A stretch of DNA of 64,000 nucleotides from Spirosoma rigui (GTDB lineage Bacteria; Bacteroidota; Bacteroidia; Cytophagales; Spirosomataceae). The notes beneath the pieces are model-generated. The model had not been told where the DNA came from, did no database searches, and worked only from the letters and a program-made list of their open reading frames with translations. The stretch lies in contig NZ_CP020105.1 in the NCBI RefSeq assembly GCF_002067135.1, positions 3,224,001-3,288,000 of the forward strand. Direction: 5' to 3'. A program made the position numbers and the translations under genes. Shown one piece after another: positions 19,301 through 27,273 of this stretch (position 1 is the stretch's first letter; every line of letters begins with the position of its first letter).

Positions 19301-20246
19301 GCCGCCTATCATCCTGCTTCACAGCTCGTCGGACGATGAACGGATTCTGCGAGCCAGTGAAATACTATCCATCCAGAGCCGATTGCTCAAACCCATCAAA
19401 CTCGACGAGCTTTACCAGTCGTTAAACCAGCTGAACCGGCAGGAGCAAAAACACGTCCTTCCGCTGGATGAACCAGCCAATTCGCTGGTGACGCAACCGG
19501 TGACCATCCTGATCGTCGACGACAACAGGGTAAACCAATTACTGACCCGGGCTATCTTAACCACGATCCTGCCGGGTGCCCGCGTCGTGGAAGGGGCCAA
19601 CGGGCAGGAAGGCGTTCGGCTGTTTGTTGACGAAAAACCCGATCTGGTCGTCATGGATGTTCAGATGCCGGTGCTGAATGGGTACGAAGCTACCCGGCAA
19701 ATTCGGACCCTGGAGGAGGGACGTAAGAAAACACCCATCATAGCCCTGACGGCGGGTAACGTTAAGGGAGAACGGGAAAAGTGCCTGGCCGCGGGTATGG
19801 ACGATTTTGTGACAAAACCAGTAGTCGAGGCTTCCTTTCGACTCCTGCTCGACAAATGGCTGGCCCCTACGGCGGCCCCGCCGGCCAGATCCTGCCCGAC
19901 ACCAGCGGTAAACGATCATTTCGACGAGTACCTGATACGGACTATGGCCTGCGACGACCAGGTGCTGATGGGGGAGTTCGTAAAAGTGGCCGAAGAGGAA
20001 CTGCTACGGTCCCTCGCGCTGCTGAAACACCAGCTGATCGATGGGCGGCCGGAAGAAGTGCGGGCCGTGGGGCATAAACTGGCTGGAACGGCGCTGAGCG
20101 CTGGCATGCCCGGTCTGGCCCGGCTGGCGCAAGCTGTTGAGCAGATTGAAACGCTGGAGCCGGATTTTCTGCGGGCATACGTCGCCCTGATTGAAGCCGA
20201 GGTGGCGGAGGTCATTTCGCTGATGAGACGGTTTCGGGTCAGCTAG
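16323..20246 (+). CDS. Hybrid sensor histidine kinase with GAF, four PAS, two receivers and HPt
   Basis: 1307-residue soluble phosphorelay protein without membrane segments. Order: GAF-like domain (about 20-160); PAS 1 (about 172-285); PAS 2 (about 290-405); PAS 3 (about 415-535); PAS 4 (about 540-660); HisKA with the phospho-acceptor His683 in NMSHEIRTPLNG; HATPase with NLLGNAVKF, DTGIGI and GGTGLGL; receiver 1 with Asp968 in LMDYHMP; receiver 2 with Asp1112 in VMDVQMP and Lys in FVTKPV; HPt domain with His1251 in AVGHKLAGTALSAGM. All steps of a His-Asp-His relay are contained in one chain, but no DNA-binding output is present, so it must pass phosphate to a separate regulator such as the lone receiver at 26810 or one elsewhere. 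A second kinase follows on the same strand after 209 bases. Confidence 0.93.
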   Translation: MQDSFTVTDSLSTAADSHQLSTGLIGVQADLERLTRLAALVCQTPVAVLSLVEGPHQWIRAQWGLAETDTSGAWVMLPAPDPATRIVEMTGHRLDTWLERQTWLSPNDDIRACTAYTLLTAEGRIRGTLSVLDREPRSLDASQREGLVLTGDSMTRLLEEHQHKQEPHYLKTLFFLANDLICVAGTDGFFKEINPAFQRLLGWDEAYLLANSFFEFVHPDDLLTTEQEIAQLAAGKPTVNFEHRFRCRDGSYRTLQWVATPETGTGQLFAIARDVTEEKQRERRLHQSETNFRSFFENSQGLMCVHDLDGTLLTVNNAGAQALGYALTELIDSPLRALIPAKHQVGFDMYLETIRTSGRASGLMHTLRKDGSLRIWLFNNVLERGIDGTPYVIGNAIDITRRHRLEADLQRTKEMLEQTNEVARIGAWEVDMVRRTVYWSAVTRAIFEVDDTFEPNFDTAIESFKGNNHTIITNAINRAYRENIPYDLELTIVTARGKEIWVRALGTPERRDGQCVRLYGTFQDIDAQKKAEQDLHNEKLRLATFVEHAPAAVAMLDRDLRYIAVSNRWLEDYRLTQDVIGLSHYALFPTISDEWKTIHQKCIEGAVVRREEDVWRPQGWEHDQYLRWEVRPWYQYDGAVGGVMMFTQDITQACLQREELTKAKSQAEQASRAKSEFLANMSHEIRTPLNGVIGFTDLLLKTALNDTQQQYLSIVNQSANALLSILNDILDFSKIESGKLELDYDNVDIYELSSQAADIIAYQAQSKGLEVLLNLSPYLPRFVHVDSVRLKQVLVNLLGNAVKFTQTGEVELRITALSDPTADKVRFRFEVRDTGIGIKPAMQQKIFTAFSQEDPSTTKRYGGTGLGLTISNKLLGLMGSELQLRSEVDQGSCFFFDIELSARPGDPVIWSDSVPIRHALIVDDNENNRLILRQMFLLKQITTEEASNGVEAIQLLAQGRQYDVILMDYHMPYMDGLETIGAIRDNFSSATGQPPIILLHSSSDDERILRASEILSIQSRLLKPIKLDELYQSLNQLNRQEQKHVLPLDEPANSLVTQPVTILIVDDNRVNQLLTRAILTTILPGARVVEGANGQEGVRLFVDEKPDLVVMDVQMPVLNGYEATRQIRTLEEGRKKTPIIALTAGNVKGEREKCLAAGMDDFVTKPVVEASFRLLLDKWLAPTAAPPARSCPTPAVNDHFDEYLIRTMACDDQVLMGEFVKVAEEELLRSLALLKHQLIDGRPEEVRAVGHKLAGTALSAGMPGLARLAQAVEQIETLEPDFLRAYVALIEAEVAEVISLMRRFRVS

Positions 20247-20455
20247 CAGGAGTCCGGGGCCGGGCGGGGAGTGGTAAACGAGTAGGGCGGACACCGGGTT
20301 CACTGGTGCCTACCCGTTAATTTCGGAACAATTGACCGTGTCAGGGGTTCGGGTTAAGTATGGGTACGTCGGATCGACCCGACCGGTTGCCGAATAAACG
20401 TATCCGTTTACTGAGCCGTTCCTGCCACGGTCAGGAGCGTTAACCAATCACCCTC

Positions 20456-21703
20456 ATGGATACCACGGTTGATGACCAACCTACGCCCTTTGTTGATCTA
20501 GCCACGTATTTATTGGCGCGCCGGGAAACCATACTGGCCAACTGGCGCACTGCCTGTGAACATGATTCAAATCTGCGCGCCCCCTCCGACCTGAGCCGCG
20601 CCGAATTCAATGACAATATTCCCAGTATGTTCAACGGGCTCGACTGCTACCTGCGGGGGGAGCCGCTGGCGGAGGATATCCGGCAGCAGGCCGCGCAACA
20701 CGGCCTGCATCGCTGGCACAAAGGGTACTCGCTGAACGAACTCCTTCATGAGTTGAAATGCCTGAATCAGACTCTGAACCACGAATTACGGACCTACTGG
20801 ACGCTGAACACTACGGTGGGCAGTGAGCAGATTGCAGCCGCCTACGACTGTATCAACTGGTTTCGCGATCAGACCATTGACGGCAGCGTGGAGCAGTACA
20901 GTACCCTGCAGCAGCTGGAAGCCACAAGCCGGGTGTACACGCTCCAGCAGGCTATGGATGGCCTGAATGACCTGGCCCGGCAGCGTGGTGATCTGCTTCG
21001 CACCACTTCGCACGATCTACGTAGCAGTTTTGGGGTGATTCAGGGGGCAACCGATTTGCTGGGACTGGCCAGCGATTCGCCCGATGAGCGCGAAAAGTCG
21101 ATCGAGATGCTCAGCCGTAACCTGAACGCTGTTCGGGAAATGATTCTGCAACTGATGGACCTGGCCCGACTCGAAGCAGGGCAGGAGGTGGCCAAGCTCA
21201 GGGAAGTCGACGTATCCCGGCTGATTCGGGAACAGCTGATTCCGTACCAGCAGATGGCCGACGAGCGGGGGTTGGTACTGCTCATCGATGGACCCCCAGA
21301 CTTGCTGGTCATGTCTGACCCGATCCTGATTCAGCGAATACTGCAAAATCTGATCCTCAACGCTGTAAGGCACACCCATAATGGGTTTGTATCCGTGTCG
21401 TGGAGCCGGGAAAATGACAGCCGGTGGTTTTTGAGTATTCAGGATACCGGACCAGGCCTGTCTGACCAGCGGTCTTATTCCATCATGAATGCCCTGGCTC
21501 CTATGCCCGATACGAACGCTGTATTACACCGGGAAGAGCCGCAGGCACCAACAGCGACGCCAGCCGTGTCAGGTGCCCAACCGGGCGAAGGAATCGGTTT
21601 GTCAATTGTCAAACACCTGTGCGAACTGTTGCGGGCCAGTATGGATATTGAAAGCCAGGCAGGGGTAGGAACGCTCTTTCGTATTCGGCTCCCGATTCGG
21701 TAG
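20456..21703 (+). CDS. Cytosolic sensor histidine kinase with RsbRD-like N-terminal domain
   Basis: 415 residues, no transmembrane helix. The first 150 residues are all-helical (LARRETILANWRTACEHD, HRWHKGYSLNELLHELKCLN) and resemble the RsbRD-type N-terminal sensor domain of stress-signalling proteins. Then comes a short coiled segment and a HisKA domain with His186 in TTSHDLRSSFGVIQG, and a HATPase domain with LQNLILNAVRHTHNG, IQDTGPGL and GEGIGLSIVKHL. An insertion rich in Pro and Ala (about 350-375) separates the G1 and G2 boxes. It probably senses a soluble or protein cue. It may act with the hybrid kinase just upstream. A terminator follows at 21747. Confidence 0.88.
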   Translation: MDTTVDDQPTPFVDLATYLLARRETILANWRTACEHDSNLRAPSDLSRAEFNDNIPSMFNGLDCYLRGEPLAEDIRQQAAQHGLHRWHKGYSLNELLHELKCLNQTLNHELRTYWTLNTTVGSEQIAAAYDCINWFRDQTIDGSVEQYSTLQQLEATSRVYTLQQAMDGLNDLARQRGDLLRTTSHDLRSSFGVIQGATDLLGLASDSPDEREKSIEMLSRNLNAVREMILQLMDLARLEAGQEVAKLREVDVSRLIREQLIPYQQMADERGLVLLIDGPPDLLVMSDPILIQRILQNLILNAVRHTHNGFVSVSWSRENDSRWFLSIQDTGPGLSDQRSYSIMNALAPMPDTNAVLHREEPQAPTATPAVSGAQPGEGIGLSIVKHLCELLRASMDIESQAGVGTLFRIRLPIR

Positions 21704-21746
21704 AGAATGGTTACCTCGTATGCTCCGGTCAGAGACTGTCCGCCTG

Positions 21747-21784
21747 TAAAGCGGCCCGATGGTATGACGTATCGGGCTGCTTTA
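21747..21784 (+). terminator. Terminator of the second histidine kinase
   Basis: A 14-bp stem (TAAAGCGGCCCGAT with ATCGGGCTGCTTTA, one G-T pair) and a 10-base loop, 43 bases after the kinase stop. Confidence 0.75.
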
Positions 21785-22163
21785 TCGACGCTTGTCGTAG
21801 TCGGGTGACCGAACGACGACTATACGGGGTTTAGCGGGTTGATTAGGAGGTGAGGTCTGGCCAAAAAAGCAGTACAAACGGTAGCCGCCGGAACCCGTCA
21901 AGCCCCTAATTTAAACACATAACGGCATGGATCTGGTAATCATCGTCTCCGTAGACGGAGCAGGAGATAAAGGGGTAAGCTGATTGGTAAAATTTCCACA
22001 TTAAGTAGTAGTCTTGCTCCATAGCGTAAGTTTATTTTCCAGAGCATTTAGTAGCAAAAATCTTGCCTGTTATACAGGGTCGGCTGAGTAATATGAGCAT
22101 ATTTGCTCACTAATTGTGCAGACGGTCGGCGATGTATCCAAAAATGCCTGCAGGGAGAAAACA
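21785..22163. other. Gene-free stretch
   Basis: About 380 bases without a supported gene. It contains a small stem at about 21949-21962 (CTCCGT/ACGGAG) and a perfect dyad TGAGCATATTTGCTCA at 22094-22109. I saw no tRNA, riboswitch or coding frame of useful length; the longest ATG frame (21926) has 18 codons. Confidence 0.5.
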
Positions 22164-22201
22164 GCAGGAGCCGACCCGTTCAGATACGGGTCGGCTCCTG
22201 C
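22164..22201 (-). terminator. 16-bp perfect hairpin downstream of the small acidic gene
   Basis: Arms 22164-22179 and 22186-22201 pair perfectly around a six-base loop, 29 bases past the stop of the minus-strand gene at 22231. On the minus strand the stem is followed by TGTTTTC, a weak U tract. Confidence 0.7.
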
Positions 22202-22230
22202 CGTGCCAAAAAAGATTGTCGTGAAAATTT

Positions 22231-22476
22231 TTAATCCAGCTCGCCCTGCTCGAATATCTCCATCGCTTTATCAATCGTCTCATCGTCGACCCCGTCGACC
22301 GTTAACTGATCGTCATTCGCTACGTCACTGACCACCGTCACCGAGTCCATGTCCAGCGAGGGATCGACCAGGAAAAGGGCCGCGCGGAAACGCTCTTCTA
22401 TCTTTTGATTCAGGGCCTGGTTGTATTCGTCGGCTAATTGTTTAGCCACTTGCTCTTCATTAAGGTCAGCGCTCAT
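22231..22476 (-). CDS. Small acidic hypothetical protein
   Basis: 81 residues if translation starts at 22476 (MSADLNEEQVAKQLADEYNQ); a longer frame to 22617 is open but its extra residues look non-coding. The N-terminal half is an amphipathic helix (EEQVAKQLADEYNQALNQK), the C-terminal half is very rich in Asp and Glu. No signal peptide or known motif. A dedicated terminator follows, which supports a real transcript. I do not recognise the family. Confidence 0.6.
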   Translation of the reverse strand: MSADLNEEQVAKQLADEYNQALNQKIEERFRAALFLVDPSLDMDSVTVVSDVANDDQLTVDGVDDETIDKAMEIFEQGELD

Positions 22477-22679
22477 TGTGTGTTCAAAAAGAGTATGCTT
22501 AAATAAATCAATATCAAAACAACCAGCAATGCGGGCCATTGTTGGGTATTTGTAAAGATAACACGTTATCCCGTTGGAGTACATGAGCGAGTCACCCGGC
22601 ACCGGAAAATGTAGCAAACGGACCAGCCGGGTTCGCGCGGCTGGCGATCATTCTCAAGAATAGTGTCTGCTGAAGGACC

Positions 22680-22725
22680 CTTTTACGAACAAAGCCCGGA
22701 CAGTACCGGGCTTTGTTCGTAAAAG
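22680..22725. terminator. 20-bp perfect hairpin terminator
   Basis: Perfect arms 22680-22699 and 22706-22725 with a six-base loop. The outer part of each arm is A/T-rich (CTTTTACGAAC) and the inner part GC-rich, giving a classic bidirectional terminator. It lies 25 bases past the stop of the minus-strand gene at 22751. Confidence 0.8.
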
Positions 22726-22750
22726 GCAATTCGGGTAGATGGGCCCTGAA

Positions 22751-23083
22751 TTAGTGGGTAGCTACGATGCCCGGATATTCGGTGGTAGCAGTAACCTGCC
22801 CGATGGGCGATACCGAAACGATGAGCGTTGCCAGAGCCTCTTTCGATGCTTCGTCGATCATGACAACCCAGTCTGTTGCCAGTACCTGGTGCGTTTTATG
22901 ACCAATGGGGTTATGAACAACCGGGTCGGTAGCTTCCTTGCGGGCAACTGTTATGTTAATGGCATCACCGGCCTTGAACGTAGGAACGAAACTGAAATAA
23001 CCATCAGCCACAATAACGCCCTGTTCTCCAGCGGGGGTAGGCTCGTAAAAAATTACCTTTAGGTTCTCGGACGACTGACTCAT
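22751..23083 (-). CDS. Hypothetical small beta-rich protein
   Basis: 110 residues from the Met at 23083 (MSQSSENLKVIFYEP); a Met five codons upstream is also possible. The sequence alternates short hydrophobic beta-strands (LKVIFYEP, GVIVADGYFSFVP, DAINITVAR, TDWVVMID, ATLIVSVSPIG) and has no signal peptide or cysteines. It probably forms a small beta-sandwich or barrel in the cytosol. It is isolated between terminators and divergent from the exporter gene at 23336. Family not recognised. Confidence 0.6.
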   Translation of the reverse strand: MSQSSENLKVIFYEPTPAGEQGVIVADGYFSFVPTFKAGDAINITVARKEATDPVVHNPIGHKTHQVLATDWVVMIDEASKEALATLIVSVSPIGQVTATTEYPGIVATH

Positions 23084-23335
23084 AAGATTTTGACGCAAAT
23101 TGGTTTGATGATTACCTAACCGGCCACGGCAGGAAATGTTGGTGGGGCTGGTCCGGAAAGAACGACTCGCCGGTCAGCGGGCTGGGGTGCGAAGGAATGT
23201 AGGGACGGATTTGGATAGTTTTTACTTTTTGTTTGAGTATAACCGGTTTGGGCGAATGTACTTGATAGCGAGTGTATTCGGCCGGAACAATACGTCGTCG
23301 TCGTACGTCTATACGGTAGTACCTTTTCTGTTATT

Positions 23336-24556
23336 ATGAGTCGGCGGCAGCATTTATTTATTATCCTGATCTTAGGAACGCTATCAACCATCAGTCCTTT
23401 TTCGATCGATATGTACCTGCCGGCGTTTCCGGCCATTGCCCGTTATCTGGATACCTCAATTGCGCAGGTACAACTTTCGCTGACGGTTTATTTCATTGGT
23501 ATTTCGGTGGGGCAGATGCTGTACGGCCCGTTGCTGGATCGATTTGGCCGGAAGAAGCCATTGTATGTAGGACTGGTGCTGTACTGTTTGGCTTCCCTGG
23601 GTTGTGCGTTGACTACGTCGATTGAGACGCTGATTCTGATGCGGCTCCTGCAGGCGCTGGGTGGCTGCGTTGGGCTGGTAGCCGCGCAGGCCCTGGTGCG
23701 GGATTTGTTTCCGGTGGGCGACATTGCGAAGGTCTTTTCCCTGTTGACGCTGGTGGTTGCGGTTTCGCCCATGATTGCCCCAACCATCGGTGGCTACGCG
23801 ACCGTAGCCTTCGGCTGGCATTCTATCTTTATCATTCTGGCCGGTATTACCGCCCTGATTCTCGTTGCTATCTACTACGCTCTGCCCGACGGTCGGCAAC
23901 CCGATCCGTCCATTTCGCTACGGCCCAGGGCCGTCATGGGTAGCTTTTACACGGTTCTGCGCGAACCTCAGTTTTTAACTTACTCACTGGCGGGGGGTAT
24001 TGCTACCGCGGCTCCTTTTGCCTACATAGCCGGTTCTCCGGATGTGTTCATGAACCTGTATAAAGTCAGCGAGCAGCAGTATGGCTGGATCTTTGCTTTC
24101 CTGGCCATCGCTATTCTGGCGCCAAATCAGTTGAACCACCTGCTCCTGAAGCGTTATTCCAGCGAGCAGATTGTATCGACAACGCTGATCTACCAGTCGC
24201 TCATCGGGCTCTTGCTGGTTTTGGGGACCTGGGCGGGCTGGTTTGGGCTTTATGGCCTTATTATGGTGCTGTTCCTGTTCCTGTGCGGGCAGGGGCTGAC
24301 CGGTCCGAACTCATCCGCGCTTTCGCTGGCTCCTTTTGTCAAACATGGTGGGAGCGCAGCAGCCCTGATGGGTAGCTTTCGGATGGGGTTTGGCGCTCTG
24401 GTATCCGGTGCCGTCAGTGTACTGCACAACCACACGGCCATTCCTATGGTAGGAATGATGCTGGTATGCGCAGCCAGCGGGCTTGTCATTCTGCTTATTG
24501 GCCAGCGGGCCATTCAGACGCATGAGGCCGGCCAACTGGAAGGGGTAGGGAAATGA
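23336..24556 (+). CDS. Bcr/CflA-type MFS drug exporter
   Basis: 406-residue, 12-helix major facilitator. The opening STISPFSIDMYLPAFPAIA is the hallmark of the Bcr/CflA subfamily, followed by the motif-A region GPLLDRFGRKKPLYVG between helices 2 and 3, and the helix 5 region VVAVSPMIAPTIGGY typical of drug/H+ antiporters. It would export a toxic compound (bicyclomycin, chloramphenicol or another) in exchange for protons; the substrate cannot be assigned. It is a single-gene unit with a terminator 40 bases downstream. Confidence 0.92.
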   Translation: MSRRQHLFIILILGTLSTISPFSIDMYLPAFPAIARYLDTSIAQVQLSLTVYFIGISVGQMLYGPLLDRFGRKKPLYVGLVLYCLASLGCALTTSIETLILMRLLQALGGCVGLVAAQALVRDLFPVGDIAKVFSLLTLVVAVSPMIAPTIGGYATVAFGWHSIFIILAGITALILVAIYYALPDGRQPDPSISLRPRAVMGSFYTVLREPQFLTYSLAGGIATAAPFAYIAGSPDVFMNLYKVSEQQYGWIFAFLAIAILAPNQLNHLLLKRYSSEQIVSTTLIYQSLIGLLLVLGTWAGWFGLYGLIMVLFLFLCGQGLTGPNSSALSLAPFVKHGGSAAALMGSFRMGFGALVSGAVSVLHNHTAIPMVGMMLVCAASGLVILLIGQRAIQTHEAGQLEGVGK

Positions 24557-24597
24557 ATTGTAGTTAGCTTGTTTTGCAGGCAAACTTATTATACAGG

Positions 24598-24627
24598 GAA
24601 AAAGCCCGGACGAATCCGGGCTTTTTC
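24598..24627 (+). terminator. Terminator of the MFS exporter
   Basis: A 13-bp perfect stem (GAAAAAGCCCGGA with TCCGGGCTTTTTC) with a CGAA tetraloop and an A5/T5 base, effective on both strands; it also lies just past the stop of the convergent small gene at 24663. Confidence 0.88.
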
Positions 24628-24662
24628 AATACAGGTAGGGTGAGCAGATTTCTGACGAAGGC

Positions 24663-24899
24663 TCAACCCTTCGTTGCTTCCTTCAGCAGGCTCTTCCGTA
24701 CTTTATCGGCTGCGGCCAGATCCGTCAGGGTGATGTTCATCCGTTGACGCATCGTGGGCGATGTCGTTAGCATTTCCGTAGCCATTTGAATCAATAAAGC
24801 TGCCGTAGCGGGACCATTCACCTTCCGGCGCGCTGAGCGAGTCGACGTAGTCGATTGAACACCTACCGGGCGTGTATTTAAATTATACGATGATTCCAT
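24663..24899 (-). CDS. Small basic hypothetical protein
   Basis: 78 residues. The first 25 are polar and Ser/Thr/Arg-rich (TTSTRSARRKVNGP); residues about 30-75 predict two helices (AALLIQMATEMLTTS, TLTDLAAADKVRKSLLKEA). No signal peptide, metal site or known domain. It sits between the exporter terminator and an AT-rich promoter region, with the transcript ending at the same hairpin. Coding potential is moderate; family not recognised. Confidence 0.5.
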   Translation of the reverse strand: MESSYNLNTRPVGVQSTTSTRSARRKVNGPATAALLIQMATEMLTTSPTMRQRMNITLTDLAAADKVRKSLLKEATKG

Positions 24900-25079
24900 G
24901 ACGGCTGATATCTGTTGTTTATGTTCTGTAATAAGAACAAAAAAGAACGCCGTTTTGTCCCCAAATGGCTCATTTTATGGCCTGTGCCCTCGTTCGTCAG
25001 CCCATAAAAACAGAGCAGTTTGTACGCTCAGGCCGCGTCCATTTGACCCATACTGGACCGGTCGTAAATATGAATGTTC

Positions 25080-25094
25080 TATAGTTGCACTATA
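25080..25094. promoter_or_regulatory. Small dyad in the promoter region of the gene at 25158
   Basis: TATAGTTGCACTATA is a perfect inverted repeat (6-bp arms, 3-base centre) at the start of an AT-rich stretch (25080-25130), 63 bases upstream of the ATG. It may be an operator or chance structure in AT-rich DNA. Confidence 0.3.
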
Positions 25095-25157
25095 TATAAT
25101 AAATGTATAATATAGCGTTTTATTTATCCCTGCCTGGCAGGACAACAACAACGGCTG

Positions 25158-25523
25158 ATGAACACGGTAACTGAACTTATCACCCCAAAAGCACTGGTGC
25201 GCTTCATGCTCTACACCGACGTGAACCGGCAAACGGCCAAAACCATTGGAGCTGCCGTCTGGATGGATTCCGACACGGTGCTGGGCCCGGCCTATGCGTG
25301 CGGAACGGAGCATGACCTGATCTTTCCCGAAATCGACACTGTGCGGCAAACCTACGTAGTAGCAATGGCCCCGGTGACACGGCAAATTCCGGGAACCGAT
25401 GGCAGCGATAGCCCGGTGCTGCTGGCTACGATTTACCTGGCTCGTCAGGAGCAGAGCATCCGCTACGCCGATTTGTCGGGTACGCCGGGGACGGTTGCCC
25501 GGTTTCCCCGCCAGCAGAATTAA
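25158..25523 (+). CDS. Hypothetical protein, 121 residues
   Basis: A soluble alpha/beta-type sequence with strands such as ALVRFMLYTDV, GAAVWMDSD, TYVVAMAPV and VLLATIYLARQ and no signal peptide. It begins after a clear AT-rich promoter-like stretch and ends 29 bases before the stop of the convergent dinB gene. I do not recognise a family. Consistent codon use and a lack of better competing frames support it as real. Confidence 0.6.
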   Translation: MNTVTELITPKALVRFMLYTDVNRQTAKTIGAAVWMDSDTVLGPAYACGTEHDLIFPEIDTVRQTYVVAMAPVTRQIPGTDGSDSPVLLATIYLARQEQSIRYADLSGTPGTVARFPRQQN

Positions 25524-25552
25524 ACGCGTACTGGCCGGGAGTTACCTGGTGC

Positions 25553-26632
25553 TTATAAATTCAGGCTTAGCTGCCCGCTGGCGGGCAGGCCGGCGGTTTG
25601 CAGGCTCGACAGCGAGACGCCCAGCAGACGTACCCCTTTGGATAGGGGTAAAATAGACTGGAGCAACTCCAGGGTGATACGCTCCAGCAGCGCCCGGCTC
25701 TGTACGGCACTCGCTACCGTTCGGCTGCGGGTGATCTGCTGAAAATCGGTGTACTTGACTTTCAGCGTGATGGTACGCCCCTCGATGGCGGTGCGTTCAC
25801 AGTAAGCCCAAACCTCATCGAGTAAGGGTTGCAGTCCCTCAATGAGGTTTTCGGTCTCGGTCAGGTCTTGTTCGAAGGTATTCTCGGAGCCAACCGATTT
25901 TCTAATCCGGTTGGCTGTCACGGGCCGGTTGTCAATGGCGCGGGCAATGCAATAGTAATGATGACCTACTTTCCCGAAATGCTGGGTGAGGAACGCTTCT
26001 GTTTGCTGCCGCAGGTCGAACCCTGTGAAAATGCCCAGCTGATTCATCCGGGCGGCCGTTACCTGGCCGATGCCATGAAACTGATTGACGGCCAGTTGCT
26101 CAACAAAGGCGAGTCCCTGCTGGGGTCTGATCAGAAAGAGGCCGTCAGGCTTCCGGTAGTCGGAAGCCAGTTTCGCGAGGAATTTGTTGTAAGATACACC
26201 CGCCGACGCTGTTAGACCCGTTTCCTGCCTGATCCGATCTTTGATAGCCTGAGCCGTTTGCGTGGCTGACATACCTTCGTGCAACGTATCGGTTACGTCC
26301 AGGTATGCTTCGTCCAGCGACAGCGGCTCAATCAAGTGGGTGTATTCCGCGAAAATGGACCGGATCTGGCTCGATACGCGTTTGTAAACGTCGAAACGGG
26401 GTTTTACGAAGATGAGGTCAGGGCATTTTCGGATGGCTACCGACGAGGCCATTGCCGACCGAACGCCAAACTGCCGGGCCTCGTAACTGGCCGCTGCCAC
26501 AACACCTCGCTGCCGGGAGCCCCCCACGGCTACGGGATGGCCAAGTAGATCGGGGTTATCCCGCTGCTCGACGGAGGCATAGAACGCATCCATGTCGACA
26601 TGGATGATTTTGCGGGTCGGTGCTGGGTTCAC
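25553..26632 (-). CDS. dinB: DNA polymerase IV (Y family)
   Basis: 359-residue translesion polymerase. The palm motif IIHVDMDAFYASVEQ gives the metal-binding Asp13, and SLDEAYLDVT gives Asp107-Glu108, completing the catalytic carboxylates. Also present are the finger segment GVVAAASYEARQFGVRSAM, the helix-hairpin-helix region (FHGIGQVTAARMNQLGI) and the little-finger domain with TLKVKYTDFQQITRS. The C-terminal QLSLNL resembles a beta-clamp-binding peptide of the QxxLxL type. The enzyme copies past damaged bases, usually under SOS control; no LexA-like box was identified upstream. Confidence 0.95.
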   Translation of the reverse strand: MNPAPTRKIIHVDMDAFYASVEQRDNPDLLGHPVAVGGSRQRGVVAAASYEARQFGVRSAMASSVAIRKCPDLIFVKPRFDVYKRVSSQIRSIFAEYTHLIEPLSLDEAYLDVTDTLHEGMSATQTAQAIKDRIRQETGLTASAGVSYNKFLAKLASDYRKPDGLFLIRPQQGLAFVEQLAVNQFHGIGQVTAARMNQLGIFTGFDLRQQTEAFLTQHFGKVGHHYYCIARAIDNRPVTANRIRKSVGSENTFEQDLTETENLIEGLQPLLDEVWAYCERTAIEGRTITLKVKYTDFQQITRSRTVASAVQSRALLERITLELLQSILPLSKGVRLLGVSLSSLQTAGLPASGQLSLNL

Positions 26633-26809
26633 AGGCTGGGGTATTGTCGTACACCTTTACGATACTATAGCAAAGATATATGATAAAGGGCTTTTTAGTC
26701 GCCCGCTCGTGAAAAAAGCGACGTACAAGGCAACCGTTATTAAACATCCGGTCCGATTTTTGGTTGAACAGTCATGCTACCTCACGCACACTATCATACC
26801 CTTCGTTAA

Positions 26810-27196
26810 ATGGAAAACAATATACTCTTGATTGACGACGACGAAGATGAGTGTTTACTGCTGCAAATGGCCTTACAACACTGTCCGAAACCCGCCAAAG
26901 TCCATCAGGTTATGCAGTTTAACGATGCCGTGACATTTGCCGATACGTCGCCACTAACGCCGGATTTGATCTTTCTTGATCTTCGCTTACCCGAAATGCC
27001 CGGCCTGGAAATACTTACCTGGATTCGTCACCACGAGCGGTTAATGAATGTACCGGTGATCATTTGGTCACACACCGCCAGCGACAATGATATTGAACAG
27101 ATTCAGCAACATGGCGGCAACTATTTTCTGTCTAAAATAGCCGATCAGGACAGCCTTCGGGAGTCAGTCAAGCACATCTGCGAAACCTGGTTATAG
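26810..27196 (+). CDS. Single-domain response regulator
   Basis: 128 residues, only a CheY-like receiver: acidic cluster LLIDDDEDE (residues 6-14), phospho-acceptor Asp57 in LIFLDLRLPEMPG and the switch residues in VIIWSHTASDND. The conserved Lys is in FLSKIAD, without the usual following Pro, as in Rcp1-like regulators. With no output domain it probably relays phosphate or binds a partner; the output-less hybrid kinase at 16323 is one possible source. It shares a terminator with the convergent WecA-like gene. Confidence 0.92.
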   Translation: MENNILLIDDDEDECLLLQMALQHCPKPAKVHQVMQFNDAVTFADTSPLTPDLIFLDLRLPEMPGLEILTWIRHHERLMNVPVIIWSHTASDNDIEQIQQHGGNYFLSKIADQDSLRESVKHICETWL

Positions 27197-27203
27197 TCCG
27201 TTC

Positions 27204-27258
27204 ACAAGTCATAAAAAAAGCACCATGCTCGTAGCACGGTGCTTTTTTTATGACTTGT
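27204..27258. terminator. Large bidirectional terminator
   Basis: A stem of more than 20 bp with one mismatch, containing A7 in the left arm and T7 in the right arm around a GCACC/GGTGC core. It separates the response regulator (stop 27196) from the convergent transferase gene (stop 27274) and marks the end of the polysaccharide locus. Confidence 0.9.
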
Positions 27259-27273
27259 GGTGTTTGCGGTTCG

